The notes beneath the pieces were generated by a model, which ran no database searches, was not told the origin of the DNA, and saw nothing but the letters and a program-made list of their open reading frames with translations. Below, one piece after another: positions 8,898 through 16,724 of a stretch of DNA of 64,000 nt; position 1 is the first letter of the stretch; each line of letters opens with the position of its first letter. The DNA comes from CAXXFQ01 sp963674475 (GTDB taxonomy: Bacteria > Planctomycetota > Planctomycetia > Pirellulales > Thermoguttaceae). The translations under genes were made by a program, and so were the position numbers. The stretch lies in contig CAXXFQ010000019.1 in NCBI GenBank assembly GCA_963674475.2, positions 434,001 through 498,000 of the forward strand, read 5' to 3'.

Positions 8898-9018
8898 TGG
8901 ACCGTGCAAAACGGCTTAAGGCATGTTGTTGCCGGTACCGAAGGGTGAAAAAGGGTGTTGTTTCCACACGTTTTCGGTGGGTCTACAAGGAGTGGCTTTT
9001 AAGAAAAGGGAGAAATCG

Positions 9019-9591
9019 ATGGAATTAAAAGGATCGCAGACGGAAAAGAATCTTTTGGGCGCGTTCGCCGGAGAATCCCAAGCGCGAAATCGGTATACCT
9101 ACTTTGCCGGGGCTGCTCGAAAGGAAGGGTTGGTCCAGATTGCGCAGATTTTCGAAGAGACGGCCAATCAAGAAAAGGAACACGCGAAACGGTTCTTCAA
9201 GTTCCTCGAAGGGGGCGAAGTGGAAATCACGGCCGCCTTTCCCGCCGGGGTGATCGGCTCGACCGAAGCGAACCTCTTGGCGGCTGCCGGGGGGGAATTG
9301 GAGGAGTGGTCGACGCTTTATCCGGCCTTTGCCGAAAAGGCTCGCGAGGAAGGGTTCGCGGCGGTGGCCAACGTTTTTGAGCATGTTTCGGTCGCCGAGC
9401 GTCAGCACGAACGACGTTATCGCGCGTTGTACGAGAATCTCAAAAACGACCGGGTCTTTAAGCGGGCCGAGGTGGTTCAGTGGCGTTGTCTCAATTGCGG
9501 CTATGTCCACGAAGGGACCGAAGCGTCCCAGGTCTGCCCGGCCTGTGCCCATCCGCAGGCGTATTTCGAGCTGTTGGGCGAAAACTGGTAA
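9019..9591 (+). CDS. Rubrerythrin
   Basis: A 190-residue non-haem di-iron peroxidase that reduces hydrogen peroxide in anaerobes. The N-terminal ferritin-like four-helix domain has the iron ligand segments AFAGESQARNRY, ANQEKEHAKRFF and SVAERQHERRY. The C-terminal rubredoxin-like domain has two CxxC knuckles, CLNCGYVH and CPACAHPQAYF. ATG 9019 is preferred over an upstream in-frame start (8923) because of AAGGGAGAAA just upstream and because homologues begin at MELKGSQTEKNL. It follows a terminator, so it probably has its own promoter. Its presence fits an anaerobic or micro-oxic life. Confidence 0.96.
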   Translation: MELKGSQTEKNLLGAFAGESQARNRYTYFAGAARKEGLVQIAQIFEETANQEKEHAKRFFKFLEGGEVEITAAFPAGVIGSTEANLLAAAGGELEEWSTLYPAFAEKAREEGFAAVANVFEHVSVAERQHERRYRALYENLKNDRVFKRAEVVQWRCLNCGYVHEGTEASQVCPACAHPQAYFELLGENW

Positions 9592-9626
9592 CCTCCCCAA
9601 CATCCCGTGCGGGAGGCGCGGTTTTT
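9592..9626 (+). terminator. Weak terminator-like hairpin after rubrerythrin
   Basis: CCTCCC (9592-9597) pairs with GGGAGG (9611-9616), followed by CGCGGTTTTT. The stem is short and the spacing to the T run imperfect. Confidence 0.4.
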
Positions 9627-9719
9627 CTCTTTCCCGCAATGGAGTAGAATGGAAAAGAAGGGCGGTCCGCGGGATCGCCTTTTTTTGAAGGTGTGAAAAA
9701 AACGGGTTAGGTCGATTTT

Positions 9720-10778
9720 ATGGATCATGCGGAAATCGTGGGTTGGCTTCGCGAAATCGATTCCAGGCGACTCGAGTCGCTTTGGGCCGCGGCCGATCGG
9801 GTCCGTGCCGAGTCGGTCGGGCCGGAGATCCATCTGCGCGGGCTGCTTGAGATTTCCAATACCTGTCGACGGAACTGTCATTACTGCGGACTTCGTGCCG
9901 GAAATCCGAAAATCCACCGCTACCGTTTGAGCGAGGACGAGATTCTCGCGGCAGTCGACGCGGCGGTCGGATTCGGCTATGGGACGGTGGTCATGCAGTC
10001 GGGGGAAGACCCGGCGGTGACGGCCGAGACGCTCGAGCGGGTGATCCGCAAGATTAAGGCTTGCCACGCCGATTTGGCGGTGACGTTGAGCGTTGGTGAA
10101 CGGACCGAGGCGGAATTGACCCGATGGCATCGCGCGGGGGCCGATCGGTATCTGTTGCGTTTCGAGACTTCCAACCGGGCTCTTTATCGGTGGATTCACC
10201 CCGATCGGCCGGAAGAAGCGGCCCAAGGACGGCCGAGCGACCGGATGGCCCTGTTGCGCATGATTCGTCGGATCGGTTATGAACTGGGAAGCGGTGTGAT
10301 GATCGGCATCCCGGGACAGACTTACGACGATCTGGCGCGAGATATCGAGTGTTTTGCCGAGTTGGATCTCGACATGATCGGGGTCGGGCCGTATCTGCCG
10401 CACCCGGATACCCCTTTGGCGGCGGAAGTGTCGGACGAGCCCTCGGAGGATCAGGTACCGGCCGACGACCTGACGACGTACAAGGTGATCGCCCTGGCGC
10501 GGCTGGTCTGTCCGAAAGCCAATATCCCGGCGACAACGGCTCTTTCGGCCCGATTTGGTGAGGAGGCTCGACGGCTTGGACTCGAGCGCGGGGCGAATGT
10601 GATTATGCCCAACGTGACGCCGAAGCGATTTCGCAGCGATTACGAAATTTACTTGGAGAAAGGGGCGGTGGTCGAAACGGCCGAAGCGGTCGACCGGTCG
10701 ATTCGTCGTCTGGTCGATTCGATCGGGCGGACGATCGGTCGCGGTCGAGGCGATTCCCCCCGATTTCTCGAACGGTAG
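9720..10778 (+). CDS. hydE: [FeFe]-hydrogenase maturase HydE-like radical SAM protein
   Basis: A 352-residue radical SAM enzyme. The cluster motif is C49-x3-C53-x2-C56 in SNTCRRNCHYCGLR, preceded by LRGLLEISN, as in HydE; biotin synthase and PylB are the nearest relatives. Later HydE-like segments are GTVVMQSGEDP, LRFETSN, MIGIPGQTYDDL, MIGVGPYLPHPDTPL and NVIMPNVTPKRFR. HydE helps build the organic ligand of the H-cluster. hydF, hydG and a hydrogenase gene are not in the window, so they would have to be elsewhere. It follows rubrerythrin by 128 bases. PylB is the main alternative, but no pyrrolysine genes are seen. Confidence 0.85.
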   Translation: MDHAEIVGWLREIDSRRLESLWAAADRVRAESVGPEIHLRGLLEISNTCRRNCHYCGLRAGNPKIHRYRLSEDEILAAVDAAVGFGYGTVVMQSGEDPAVTAETLERVIRKIKACHADLAVTLSVGERTEAELTRWHRAGADRYLLRFETSNRALYRWIHPDRPEEAAQGRPSDRMALLRMIRRIGYELGSGVMIGIPGQTYDDLARDIECFAELDLDMIGVGPYLPHPDTPLAAEVSDEPSEDQVPADDLTTYKVIALARLVCPKANIPATTALSARFGEEARRLGLERGANVIMPNVTPKRFRSDYEIYLEKGAVVETAEAVDRSIRRLVDSIGRTIGRGRGDSPRFLER

Positions 10779-10939
10779 CGCTCCTTGTGGCGAACTTGGC
10801 CTTTTTGCTTTGCGCCGAGGTGTAGGGTTTCCGTTGCTTGCGATTGAGGCGGGGGAAGCGATCCGATATACTGCATACGGCTGAAGACGTTTCGAATGGC
10901 GAGACAGCTAAAAATAACTTAAGGGGAGAATCGAATACG

Positions 10940-11845
10940 ATGGCCGTCAATCTTGCCGTGATTCCGGTTGCTGGACGGGGGACGCGACTCTTGCCGGTGG
11001 CGAAAAGCCAACCCAAAGAGATGTTGCCTGTCGGGCGAAAACCGGTCGTCCAATATGTGGTCGAGGAACTGGCCCGTTCGGGGATCACTCGGCTTTTGTT
11101 CGTCACCGGGCCGGGAAAGACGGCGATCGAGAATCATTTCGACGTCGACGAAGGGCTGATCTCCCATTTGCGCGAGACGGGCAAGGAAGAGTTGCTCGAC
11201 GAGCTGTCTTTCGAACGGGACGACCTCGAATATTTTTATACGCGACAACGACGCCAGTTGGGCCTGGGGCACGCGGTCCTTTGCGCGGCGCCGGTGGTCG
11301 GGAACGAACCGTTCGTCGTCGCCTTGGGTGATTCGATTATCGGTCTGCACGCCGAGAGCCGGATTGTTCGCGTGATGATCAATCAGTTCGAGGAGATGGG
11401 CGCCGACGCGGTGATCGCCTTGGAAGAGGTGGCCGACGAAGAGGTTTCGAAATACGGCATCGCGATCCCGCAAGGCACGCCGGGCGAGGTGTTCGATATC
11501 GCCGATTTGATCGAGAAACCGGCCGCGGGCGAGGTGGCCAGTAATTTGGCGATCGCGGCCCGGTACGTGTTGAGTCCGAAGGTTTTCGAGTGTCTCCGCA
11601 AAACCGATCCGGGCAAGGGGGGCGAGATTCAACTGACCGATGCGATTCGAATGCTTTTGGAGCAGGGCGGGCGAGTTTTGGGAGTGCGTCTGTCTCGCGA
11701 GCATCAGCGTTATGACATTGGGAATTTTCCCAGCTATTTTGACGCTTTTCTTCGGTTCGCCCTTTCCGATCCGCAGTACGGCGAGGAGTTGCGTGAGAAA
11801 CTGAAATCTTATTTCGACGTCGAAACAACCGAGTCGGGCGCCTAA
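10940..11845 (+). CDS. galU: UTP--glucose-1-phosphate uridylyltransferase
   Basis: A 301-residue nucleotidyltransferase making UDP-glucose. It has the signature PVAGRGTRLLPVAKSQPKEM, then QYVVEELARSGI, the metal/nucleotide segment ALGDSIIG, and DLIEKPAAGEVASNLA. ATG 10940 has AAGGGGAGAA nine bases upstream. A GHMP kinase resembling glucuronokinase starts 18 bases after the stop. Together they could convert a free sugar such as glucuronate to its 1-phosphate and then the UDP-sugar, so this enzyme may accept more than glucose-1-phosphate (inference). Confidence 0.94.
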   Translation: MAVNLAVIPVAGRGTRLLPVAKSQPKEMLPVGRKPVVQYVVEELARSGITRLLFVTGPGKTAIENHFDVDEGLISHLRETGKEELLDELSFERDDLEYFYTRQRRQLGLGHAVLCAAPVVGNEPFVVALGDSIIGLHAESRIVRVMINQFEEMGADAVIALEEVADEEVSKYGIAIPQGTPGEVFDIADLIEKPAAGEVASNLAIAARYVLSPKVFECLRKTDPGKGGEIQLTDAIRMLLEQGGRVLGVRLSREHQRYDIGNFPSYFDAFLRFALSDPQYGEELREKLKSYFDVETTESGA

Positions 11846-11863
11846 AGCGGAGGACCAAGGGCG

Positions 11864-12874
11864 ATGTGGTTAACGCGAAAAAAGGCCTTTGCGCGAGCCG
11901 GGTTGATCGGCAACCCGTCGGACGGCTATTTCGGCAAGACGATCTCGCTGATCGTTCCTGAATTTTTTGCCGAAGTGACCCTTTACGAATGGGATGAAGT
12001 CGAACTGGTCTGGAGCCGTCACGATCAACACCGGTTCCGATCGATTGATGAGTTGGTTCACGACGTTGGCTTGCACGGTTACTACGGCGGCATCCGTCTG
12101 GTCCGTGCGACGATCAAAAAATTTGTCGACTACTGTCGCGCTCAAGGGATCTCTTTGCATAACCGAAATTTTTCGGTCCGCTACGAGTCGAAGATTCCGC
12201 GGATGGTCGGTCTGGCCGGCTCCAGCGCGATCATCACCGCGACATTGCGCTGTCTGATGGAGTTCTACGATATTTCGATACCGCGTGAGGTCCAGCCGTC
12301 GTTGGTCCTTTCGGTCGAAGCGGACGAATTGGGGATTCCCGCAGGCCTGCAGGACCGGGTGATCCAGGTCTATGAGGGGCTGGTCTACATGGACTTCAGC
12401 CGCGAGGCGATGCGACAGACCCACGGTTTTTCGTGCGGTCAATACGAACGGCTCGATCCGACGTTGTTGCCGCCGCTTTACCTTTCGTTTGCCGAAGAGG
12501 TAAGCAATCCGACCGAACAGGTCCATAACGATCTTCGCGGGCGTTTCGAACGTGGAGAGCGTGGGGTGGCCGACGCGATGCGTGAGTTGGCCGAATTGAC
12601 CGATCAGGCGAAAAAGACGCTTCTGGCCGGACAGCCGGAAAAATGGGGGCCGCTGATGGATCGGAATTTTGAGATCCGCCGCTCGATTTGTCGAATCCCG
12701 TCGAACCAGCTCGAGATGGTCGATCGGGCGCGTGCGGCCGGGGCGAGTGCGAAGTTCACCGGTTCCGGTGGGGCGATTGTCGGGACCTATGCGGATGAAG
12801 ATATGTTCCATCGGCTTGAGGCGGAATTGCGAGCGATCGGTTGCCGGGTTATGCGGCTTTGTAGCGGCGAATAA
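11864..12874 (+). CDS. GHMP-family sugar kinase, glucuronokinase-like
   Basis: A 336-residue GHMP kinase. It begins FARAGLIGNPSDGYFGKTIS, has the ATP-binding glycine/serine loop VGLAGSSAIITATLR, the segment ELGIPAGLQDRVIQVYEGLVYMD and the C-terminal motif AKFTGSGGAIVG. The N-terminal and GLQDRV regions resemble plant glucuronokinase, which phosphorylates D-glucuronate at C1. L-arabinokinase, galactokinase or mevalonate-type kinases are less likely. The close spacing to galU (18 bases) indicates one operon and supports a UDP-sugar salvage role. Confidence 0.82.
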   Translation: MWLTRKKAFARAGLIGNPSDGYFGKTISLIVPEFFAEVTLYEWDEVELVWSRHDQHRFRSIDELVHDVGLHGYYGGIRLVRATIKKFVDYCRAQGISLHNRNFSVRYESKIPRMVGLAGSSAIITATLRCLMEFYDISIPREVQPSLVLSVEADELGIPAGLQDRVIQVYEGLVYMDFSREAMRQTHGFSCGQYERLDPTLLPPLYLSFAEEVSNPTEQVHNDLRGRFERGERGVADAMRELAELTDQAKKTLLAGQPEKWGPLMDRNFEIRRSICRIPSNQLEMVDRARAAGASAKFTGSGGAIVGTYADEDMFHRLEAELRAIGCRVMRLCSGE

Positions 12875-12913
12875 AAGTAGAAGAAAAAAAGAGAGGGATT
12901 GCGAAGCAATCCC

Positions 12914-12985
12914 GGCGGGCAGGGCCCGCGGCCTGACTGGCGTTACCACGCCACTGACTATGGCCCGTTCCCGTTGGTCGCTGGT
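12914..12985 (+). repeat. Dispersed hairpin repeat, copy B
   Basis: Contains GGCAGGGCCCGCGGCC, the hairpin TGGCGT-TACC-ACGCCA, and the tail CCCGTTCCCGTTGGTCGCTG. Same orientation as copy A after purL. Copy C lies 6 bases away in inverted orientation, so the pair can form a cruciform. Confidence 0.8.
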
Positions 12986-12991
12986 ATCAAC

Positions 12992-13038
12992 ACTAGCGAC
13001 CAACAGGAGCGGGTTTTGATATCGGTGCGGGAGCACCA
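12992..13038 (-). repeat. Dispersed hairpin repeat, copy C (inverted to copy B)
   Basis: Reads ACTAGCGACCAACAGGAGCG on the plus strand and ends with the hairpin GGTGC-GGGA-GCACC. The tail is complementary to that of copy B. Confidence 0.8.
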
Positions 13039-13178
13039 AGAGAAAATTTTCAAAATGTTTCCCTCTCATTTAAAAAAACAGGTGATGGCAACGCCGTCAC
13101 ACCTTTTTCTTCTTTCTCGCTTTCATCAAACAGAAAATACATTCTCCCCCCAACCATCACCCCGAGTGATAAAACCCC

Positions 13179-13847
13179 ATGACCCCAAAGCTGCCTCCAT
13201 CCCAGTATTTCCCGTCGGCCGAGGTGGCCGATGAAGACGGTCTGGTTTGCTATGGGGGCGATCTGTCGGTCGAGTTGGTTCTGGACGCATATCGCCACGG
13301 GATCTTTCCTTGGCCGGTCGCGGGCGACGAGATGCCGATGCTTTGGTGGTCGTTGGACCCGCGAGGGGTTTTGCCGCTTGAGAATTTTCACGTGCCGGGC
13401 CGTTTGCAACGGACCATTCGATCGGGGCGGTTCGAGGTGACGCGGAACCGGGCGTTTGCCGAGGTCATGGACGGTTGCGCGACGGCGCCGGGCCGGGTGG
13501 GGGTCGAATGGTTGACCGAGGAGATGCGGGAGGCCTATCTGCGGCTGCATCGGTTGGGCCATGCCCATAGTGTCGAGGTTTGGTGTGAAGGCCAGGTGGT
13601 CGGCGGCGTTTACGGCGTGGCGATCGGAGGGCTATTTGCGGGCGAGTCGATGTTCTACCGCAAGCGTGACGCGTCGAAGGTCGCGCTGGTTGCGCTCGTA
13701 ACCCATTTGCGCGACCGGGGCTTTGTCCTCTTGGATATCCAGCAGGCGAACCCGCACGTGGTCCAATTTGGGGCGATCGAAATTCCTCAGAGTGAGTATC
13801 TGGATCGGCTGGCCGAGGCGCTCGAGGTCGAGGCCCATTTTGAATAA
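13179..13847 (+). CDS. aat: Leucyl/phenylalanyl-tRNA--protein transferase
   Basis: A 222-residue transferase that adds Leu or Phe from tRNA to N-terminal Arg or Lys of proteins, marking them for ClpAP by the N-degron route. Typical segments are YFPSAEVADEDGLVCYGGDL, YRHGIFPWP, MLWWSLDPRGVLPLENFHV, VEWLTEEMREAYLRLHRLG, GGLFAGESMFYR and LLDIQQANPHV. Length matches the family. The start ATG 13179 aligns with the usual N-terminus. It is flanked by the repeat-rich gap upstream and uvrC downstream on the same strand. Confidence 0.96.
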   Translation: MTPKLPPSQYFPSAEVADEDGLVCYGGDLSVELVLDAYRHGIFPWPVAGDEMPMLWWSLDPRGVLPLENFHVPGRLQRTIRSGRFEVTRNRAFAEVMDGCATAPGRVGVEWLTEEMREAYLRLHRLGHAHSVEVWCEGQVVGGVYGVAIGGLFAGESMFYRKRDASKVALVALVTHLRDRGFVLLDIQQANPHVVQFGAIEIPQSEYLDRLAEALEVEAHFE

Positions 13848-13922
13848 GGTTTTGTGGCGAAAGGTACAATGTTAATGCACGGTTTGTGGCCGCGTTCATT
13901 TTTCCCTTTTTTTGTTTGACGT

Positions 13923-15251
13923 ATGCCTTCGGAATTTCCTAAATCGTTCGAGTCGATGACGCCCGCGGAAAAGGCCAAGACGTTTCCGCACGCGCCGGGG
14001 GTCTATCTGATGAAGGACGACGCCGGGCGGGTGATCTATGTCGGCAAGGCGAAAGACCTGCGCAATCGGGTCGGCAGCTATTTTCTCAAGGCGGCCGCCG
14101 AAGACCAACGCACCGCCGGACTGGTCCGCGAGATCCGCGATCTGGATTATCTGCAAACCGAGAGCGAGGTCGACGCGCTGTTGGTCGAAGCGCGGCTGAT
14201 CAAGGATATTCTGCCGAAGTACAACCGGGACCTTCGCGACGACAAGACGTTCCCGTATTTGGAAATCACGACCCGTGACGATTTTCCCCGGGTCTATACG
14301 ACACGCACGCCGAAGGATCGGGGGACGAAACTTTACGGCCCGTTTCCCGGTTCGCGCGGGCTGCGTGGGGCGGTGGTCGTCTTGCAGAAGATTTTCAAGT
14401 TCCGTACCTGCACCCTCGACATCAACGAGGACGATCCGCGATGGAAATGGTATCGGCCGTGTCTGTTGGCCTCGATCGATCAGTGTCTCGCGCCGTGCAA
14501 CCGTCGGGTATCGAAAGAGGCGTATCGAAAAATGATTCGTCGTCTCATGCGTATCCTCGAAGGGAATAAGGACAGTTTGATCAAGGAAATGCGCAAGGAT
14601 ATGGAACTGGCCGCGGCACAGCGGAAGTTTGAAGAGGCGGCCGAGCTGCGCGACCAGATCCGCGACCTTGAAACGCTCGACGAGCACGGGGAACTTGACA
14701 AAAACGTCCAGCCGGAAGTCTTTCCGATCGATCCGAAAAAAGGACTCGTGGGGCTTCGCAAGGTGTTGCAGTTGAAGACGACTCCACGGACGATCGAGGG
14801 GATCGACATTGCCCACTTAAGCGGCAAGGAAACGGTTGCCAGTCTCGTGCAGTTTATCGATGGGCTGCCGTTCAAGCCCGGTTATCGTCGGTATCGAATC
14901 CAGACTGTCGACGGCGTGGACGATTATGGCAGTATCGCCGAGGTGGTCGGCCGCCGATTCCGAACGCTTTCACAGCGGAACGAGATGTTCCCCGATATCC
15001 TTTTGATCGACGGCGGTCGGGGGCAATTGAATGCGGCGTTGGGCGCGTTTACGACGTTGGGGATCGAGCCGCCGTTGGTCCTTTCGTTGGCCAAGCGGGA
15101 GGAGGAAATTTATCTGCCCGAGTTGAACGAGCCGATCCGATTGTCGCGTCATGCCTATGCGCTTCGGCTGTTGCAATACGTTCGGGACGAGGCGCACCGG
15201 TTCGCCCAGCATTACCATCATATTCTCAGGCGACGGGCGACGCTTGATTGA
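13923..15251 (+). CDS. uvrC: UvrC-type excinuclease subunit lacking the C-terminal HhH domain
   Basis: A 442-residue nucleotide-excision-repair nuclease that would act with UvrAB. It has the GIY-YIG domain (GVYLMKDDAGRVIYVGKAKD, with Glu in VDALLVEARLIK), four cysteines in the iron-sulphur cluster region (RTC, RPC, DQC, APC near residues 160-195), a UVR motif (AAAQRKFEEAAELRDQIRDL), and the RNase H-like nuclease domain with Asp in EGIDIAHLSG, Asp in DILLIDGGRGQL and His in RDEAHRFAQHY. Usual UvrC continues ~60-100 residues into a tandem helix-hairpin-helix DNA-binding domain. Here it stops right after HHILRRRATLD, and no HhH-like sequence lies in any frame downstream, so this is not a simple frameshift. 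Confidence 0.9.
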   Translation: MPSEFPKSFESMTPAEKAKTFPHAPGVYLMKDDAGRVIYVGKAKDLRNRVGSYFLKAAAEDQRTAGLVREIRDLDYLQTESEVDALLVEARLIKDILPKYNRDLRDDKTFPYLEITTRDDFPRVYTTRTPKDRGTKLYGPFPGSRGLRGAVVVLQKIFKFRTCTLDINEDDPRWKWYRPCLLASIDQCLAPCNRRVSKEAYRKMIRRLMRILEGNKDSLIKEMRKDMELAAAQRKFEEAAELRDQIRDLETLDEHGELDKNVQPEVFPIDPKKGLVGLRKVLQLKTTPRTIEGIDIAHLSGKETVASLVQFIDGLPFKPGYRRYRIQTVDGVDDYGSIAEVVGRRFRTLSQRNEMFPDILLIDGGRGQLNAALGAFTTLGIEPPLVLSLAKREEEIYLPELNEPIRLSRHAYALRLLQYVRDEAHRFAQHYHHILRRRATLD

Positions 15252-15412
15252 GTGCGATCGCGTGATCGAAAAAAGGATGCATGATTTTTCGCCTTCTTTC
15301 GAGGGCTTTTCAAAGGGTTTTCCCTCCGGTCACGTTATGCTACACTAAAAGTAGGTCTTTTTCCTCTGGATAATCCCTCCCCTTTTCACCCCCCGTAAAA
15401 AAGGATAGATTG

Positions 15413-16369
15413 ATGCGACAACGACGTTTTTTTCAGTGGCGTTTATGTACAGTGATGCTGGTTCTGGTGTGTGCGGCGCTTTGGTCGACCACTTTGTTTG
15501 CTGCAGATTCAAAACCGTTCACGATGATCGCCTTGCCCGATACCCAATTCTATGCGGAAAAATTCCCGGAAACCTATCAGATCCAAACCGAGTGGATTGT
15601 CGAAAACGCCGAGGCAGAAAACCTCAAGTACGTGATTCATCTGGGAGATATTGTTCAGCATTGCGACGTCGAGTCGCAGTGGAAGGTGGCCGATCGGGCC
15701 CATCAGGTTTTGGACGAGGCGAAGATCCCTTATAGCGTCTTGCCCGGGAATCACGATGTGTGGGGCGGTGCCGCCCAAAAGGGGAAAAAGATCAAGGATA
15801 CCCGCTTCTACGACCAGTACTTTGGACTCAAGCGGTTTGAAGGGAGAACCGAGTATGCCGGTCATTTCGGCGATTCCAACCTTAATAATCTCGGACGCTT
15901 CGAAGTGGATGGGATGAAGTTTTTGGTGGTCAATTTGGAGTATAAACCGAGCGACGAGGTTCTTGCCTGGGCCGATCAAGTGGTCAAGCAAAACGCCGAT
16001 CGACGCGTGATCGTCGTGACGCATGCCTATCTGACCAGGGGGAAACGGAGCGGGATCGGCAATCGGATTTGGGAAAAACTGATCCGAAAGAACCCGAACA
16101 TCTTTTTAGTCTTCTGTGGTCATGTGTGTGACGTATCGATGTTCGAGCGGACCAACGACGCCGGCGGAAAAGTTTATGAGGTGTTGACCGACTTGCAAGC
16201 CGAGGCCAACGGTGGCAACGGCTGGCTGACGTTGATTCGGTTTTGCCCGAAGGAAAACCTGATCAAGGTCCGGCTTTACTCGCCGACGCTCAAAAAGTGT
16301 GAGGAAAACCCGAAGCGACGGTTCGATCTGAAATACGAGATGACCCCGGCGAAGAAGGCGGCCGCGTAA
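15413..16369 (+). CDS. Secreted calcineurin-like metallophosphoesterase
   Basis: A 318-residue protein with a signal peptide (hydrophobic stretch about residues 12-28, cleavage likely after LFA). The five metallophosphoesterase blocks are visible: ALPDTQFYAEKFP, HLGDIVQHCDVESQW, VLPGNHDVWGG, VTHAYL and FCGHVCD, giving the two-metal site. The PDTQ and GDIVQ pattern groups it with secreted phosphodiesterase-like enzymes whose substrates are mostly unknown. ATG 15413 is used (TTG at 15410 is possible), with AAAAAGGATAG upstream. A terminator hairpin follows the stop. Confidence 0.9.
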   Translation: MRQRRFFQWRLCTVMLVLVCAALWSTTLFAADSKPFTMIALPDTQFYAEKFPETYQIQTEWIVENAEAENLKYVIHLGDIVQHCDVESQWKVADRAHQVLDEAKIPYSVLPGNHDVWGGAAQKGKKIKDTRFYDQYFGLKRFEGRTEYAGHFGDSNLNNLGRFEVDGMKFLVVNLEYKPSDEVLAWADQVVKQNADRRVIVVTHAYLTRGKRSGIGNRIWEKLIRKNPNIFLVFCGHVCDVSMFERTNDAGGKVYEVLTDLQAEANGGNGWLTLIRFCPKENLIKVRLYSPTLKKCEENPKRRFDLKYEMTPAKKAAA

Positions 16370-16724
16370 AAGCGAGACGTCCGAGTTTGATCGATAAAAA
16401 AAGGAGCGACGGCAAATGCTATCGCTCTTTTTTTATTGGTTTTCAGACGAGATTCAATCGGTCGAATTAACGACGAGAGGGAACGGCATGGATGACACCG
16501 ACGGCCGCCAGATCAAACCCGCTGCTGCCGAACGGGGTTCCGAAACCGGCGCGATACTTTCCGGCGAAGTTGTGCAGGTTGGTCGTGTCGACGGCGCCGA
16601 AATCGCAGATTTACATGGTCTTGCCTGCATGGCAAAACACCTATAACTATGGCAAGTTGGTTTTTTCTTGCAATCCCCTGCCAAAGAAAAACGGAAACCC
16701 TTCCGGCTGAAGTTGGGAGGTGAT
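16370..16724. other. Convergent intergenic region with a possible gene relic
   Basis: 355 bases between the phosphoesterase and hemE, which point toward each other. It holds the terminator at 16403-16434. On the minus strand, 16467-16610 is a ~47-codon open stretch with native-like G/C third positions, bounded by stops and without a good start; it may be the 3' remnant of a secreted-protein gene. Confidence 0.4.
16403..16434 (+). terminator. Rho-independent terminator
   Basis: GAGCGA (16404-16409) pairs with TCGCTC (16422-16427), followed by seven T. An A-run on the left makes it potentially bidirectional between the convergent genes. Confidence 0.75.

Larger units (their letters stand above)
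12875..13178. other. Intergenic region rich in hairpin repeats
   Basis: 304 bases without a gene. A perfect hairpin, GGGATTGC-GAA-GCAATCCC (12895-12913), has a poly-A on its left, so it reads as a terminator on the minus strand. It is followed by an inverted pair of the dispersed repeat (12914-12985 and 12992-13038). A plain spacer then leads to aat. Confidence 0.6.

Noticed and set aside
15252..15412. Missing HhH part of uvrC in another frame after the stop
   Set aside because: None of the frames downstream encodes a PGIGP-like helix-hairpin-helix motif.
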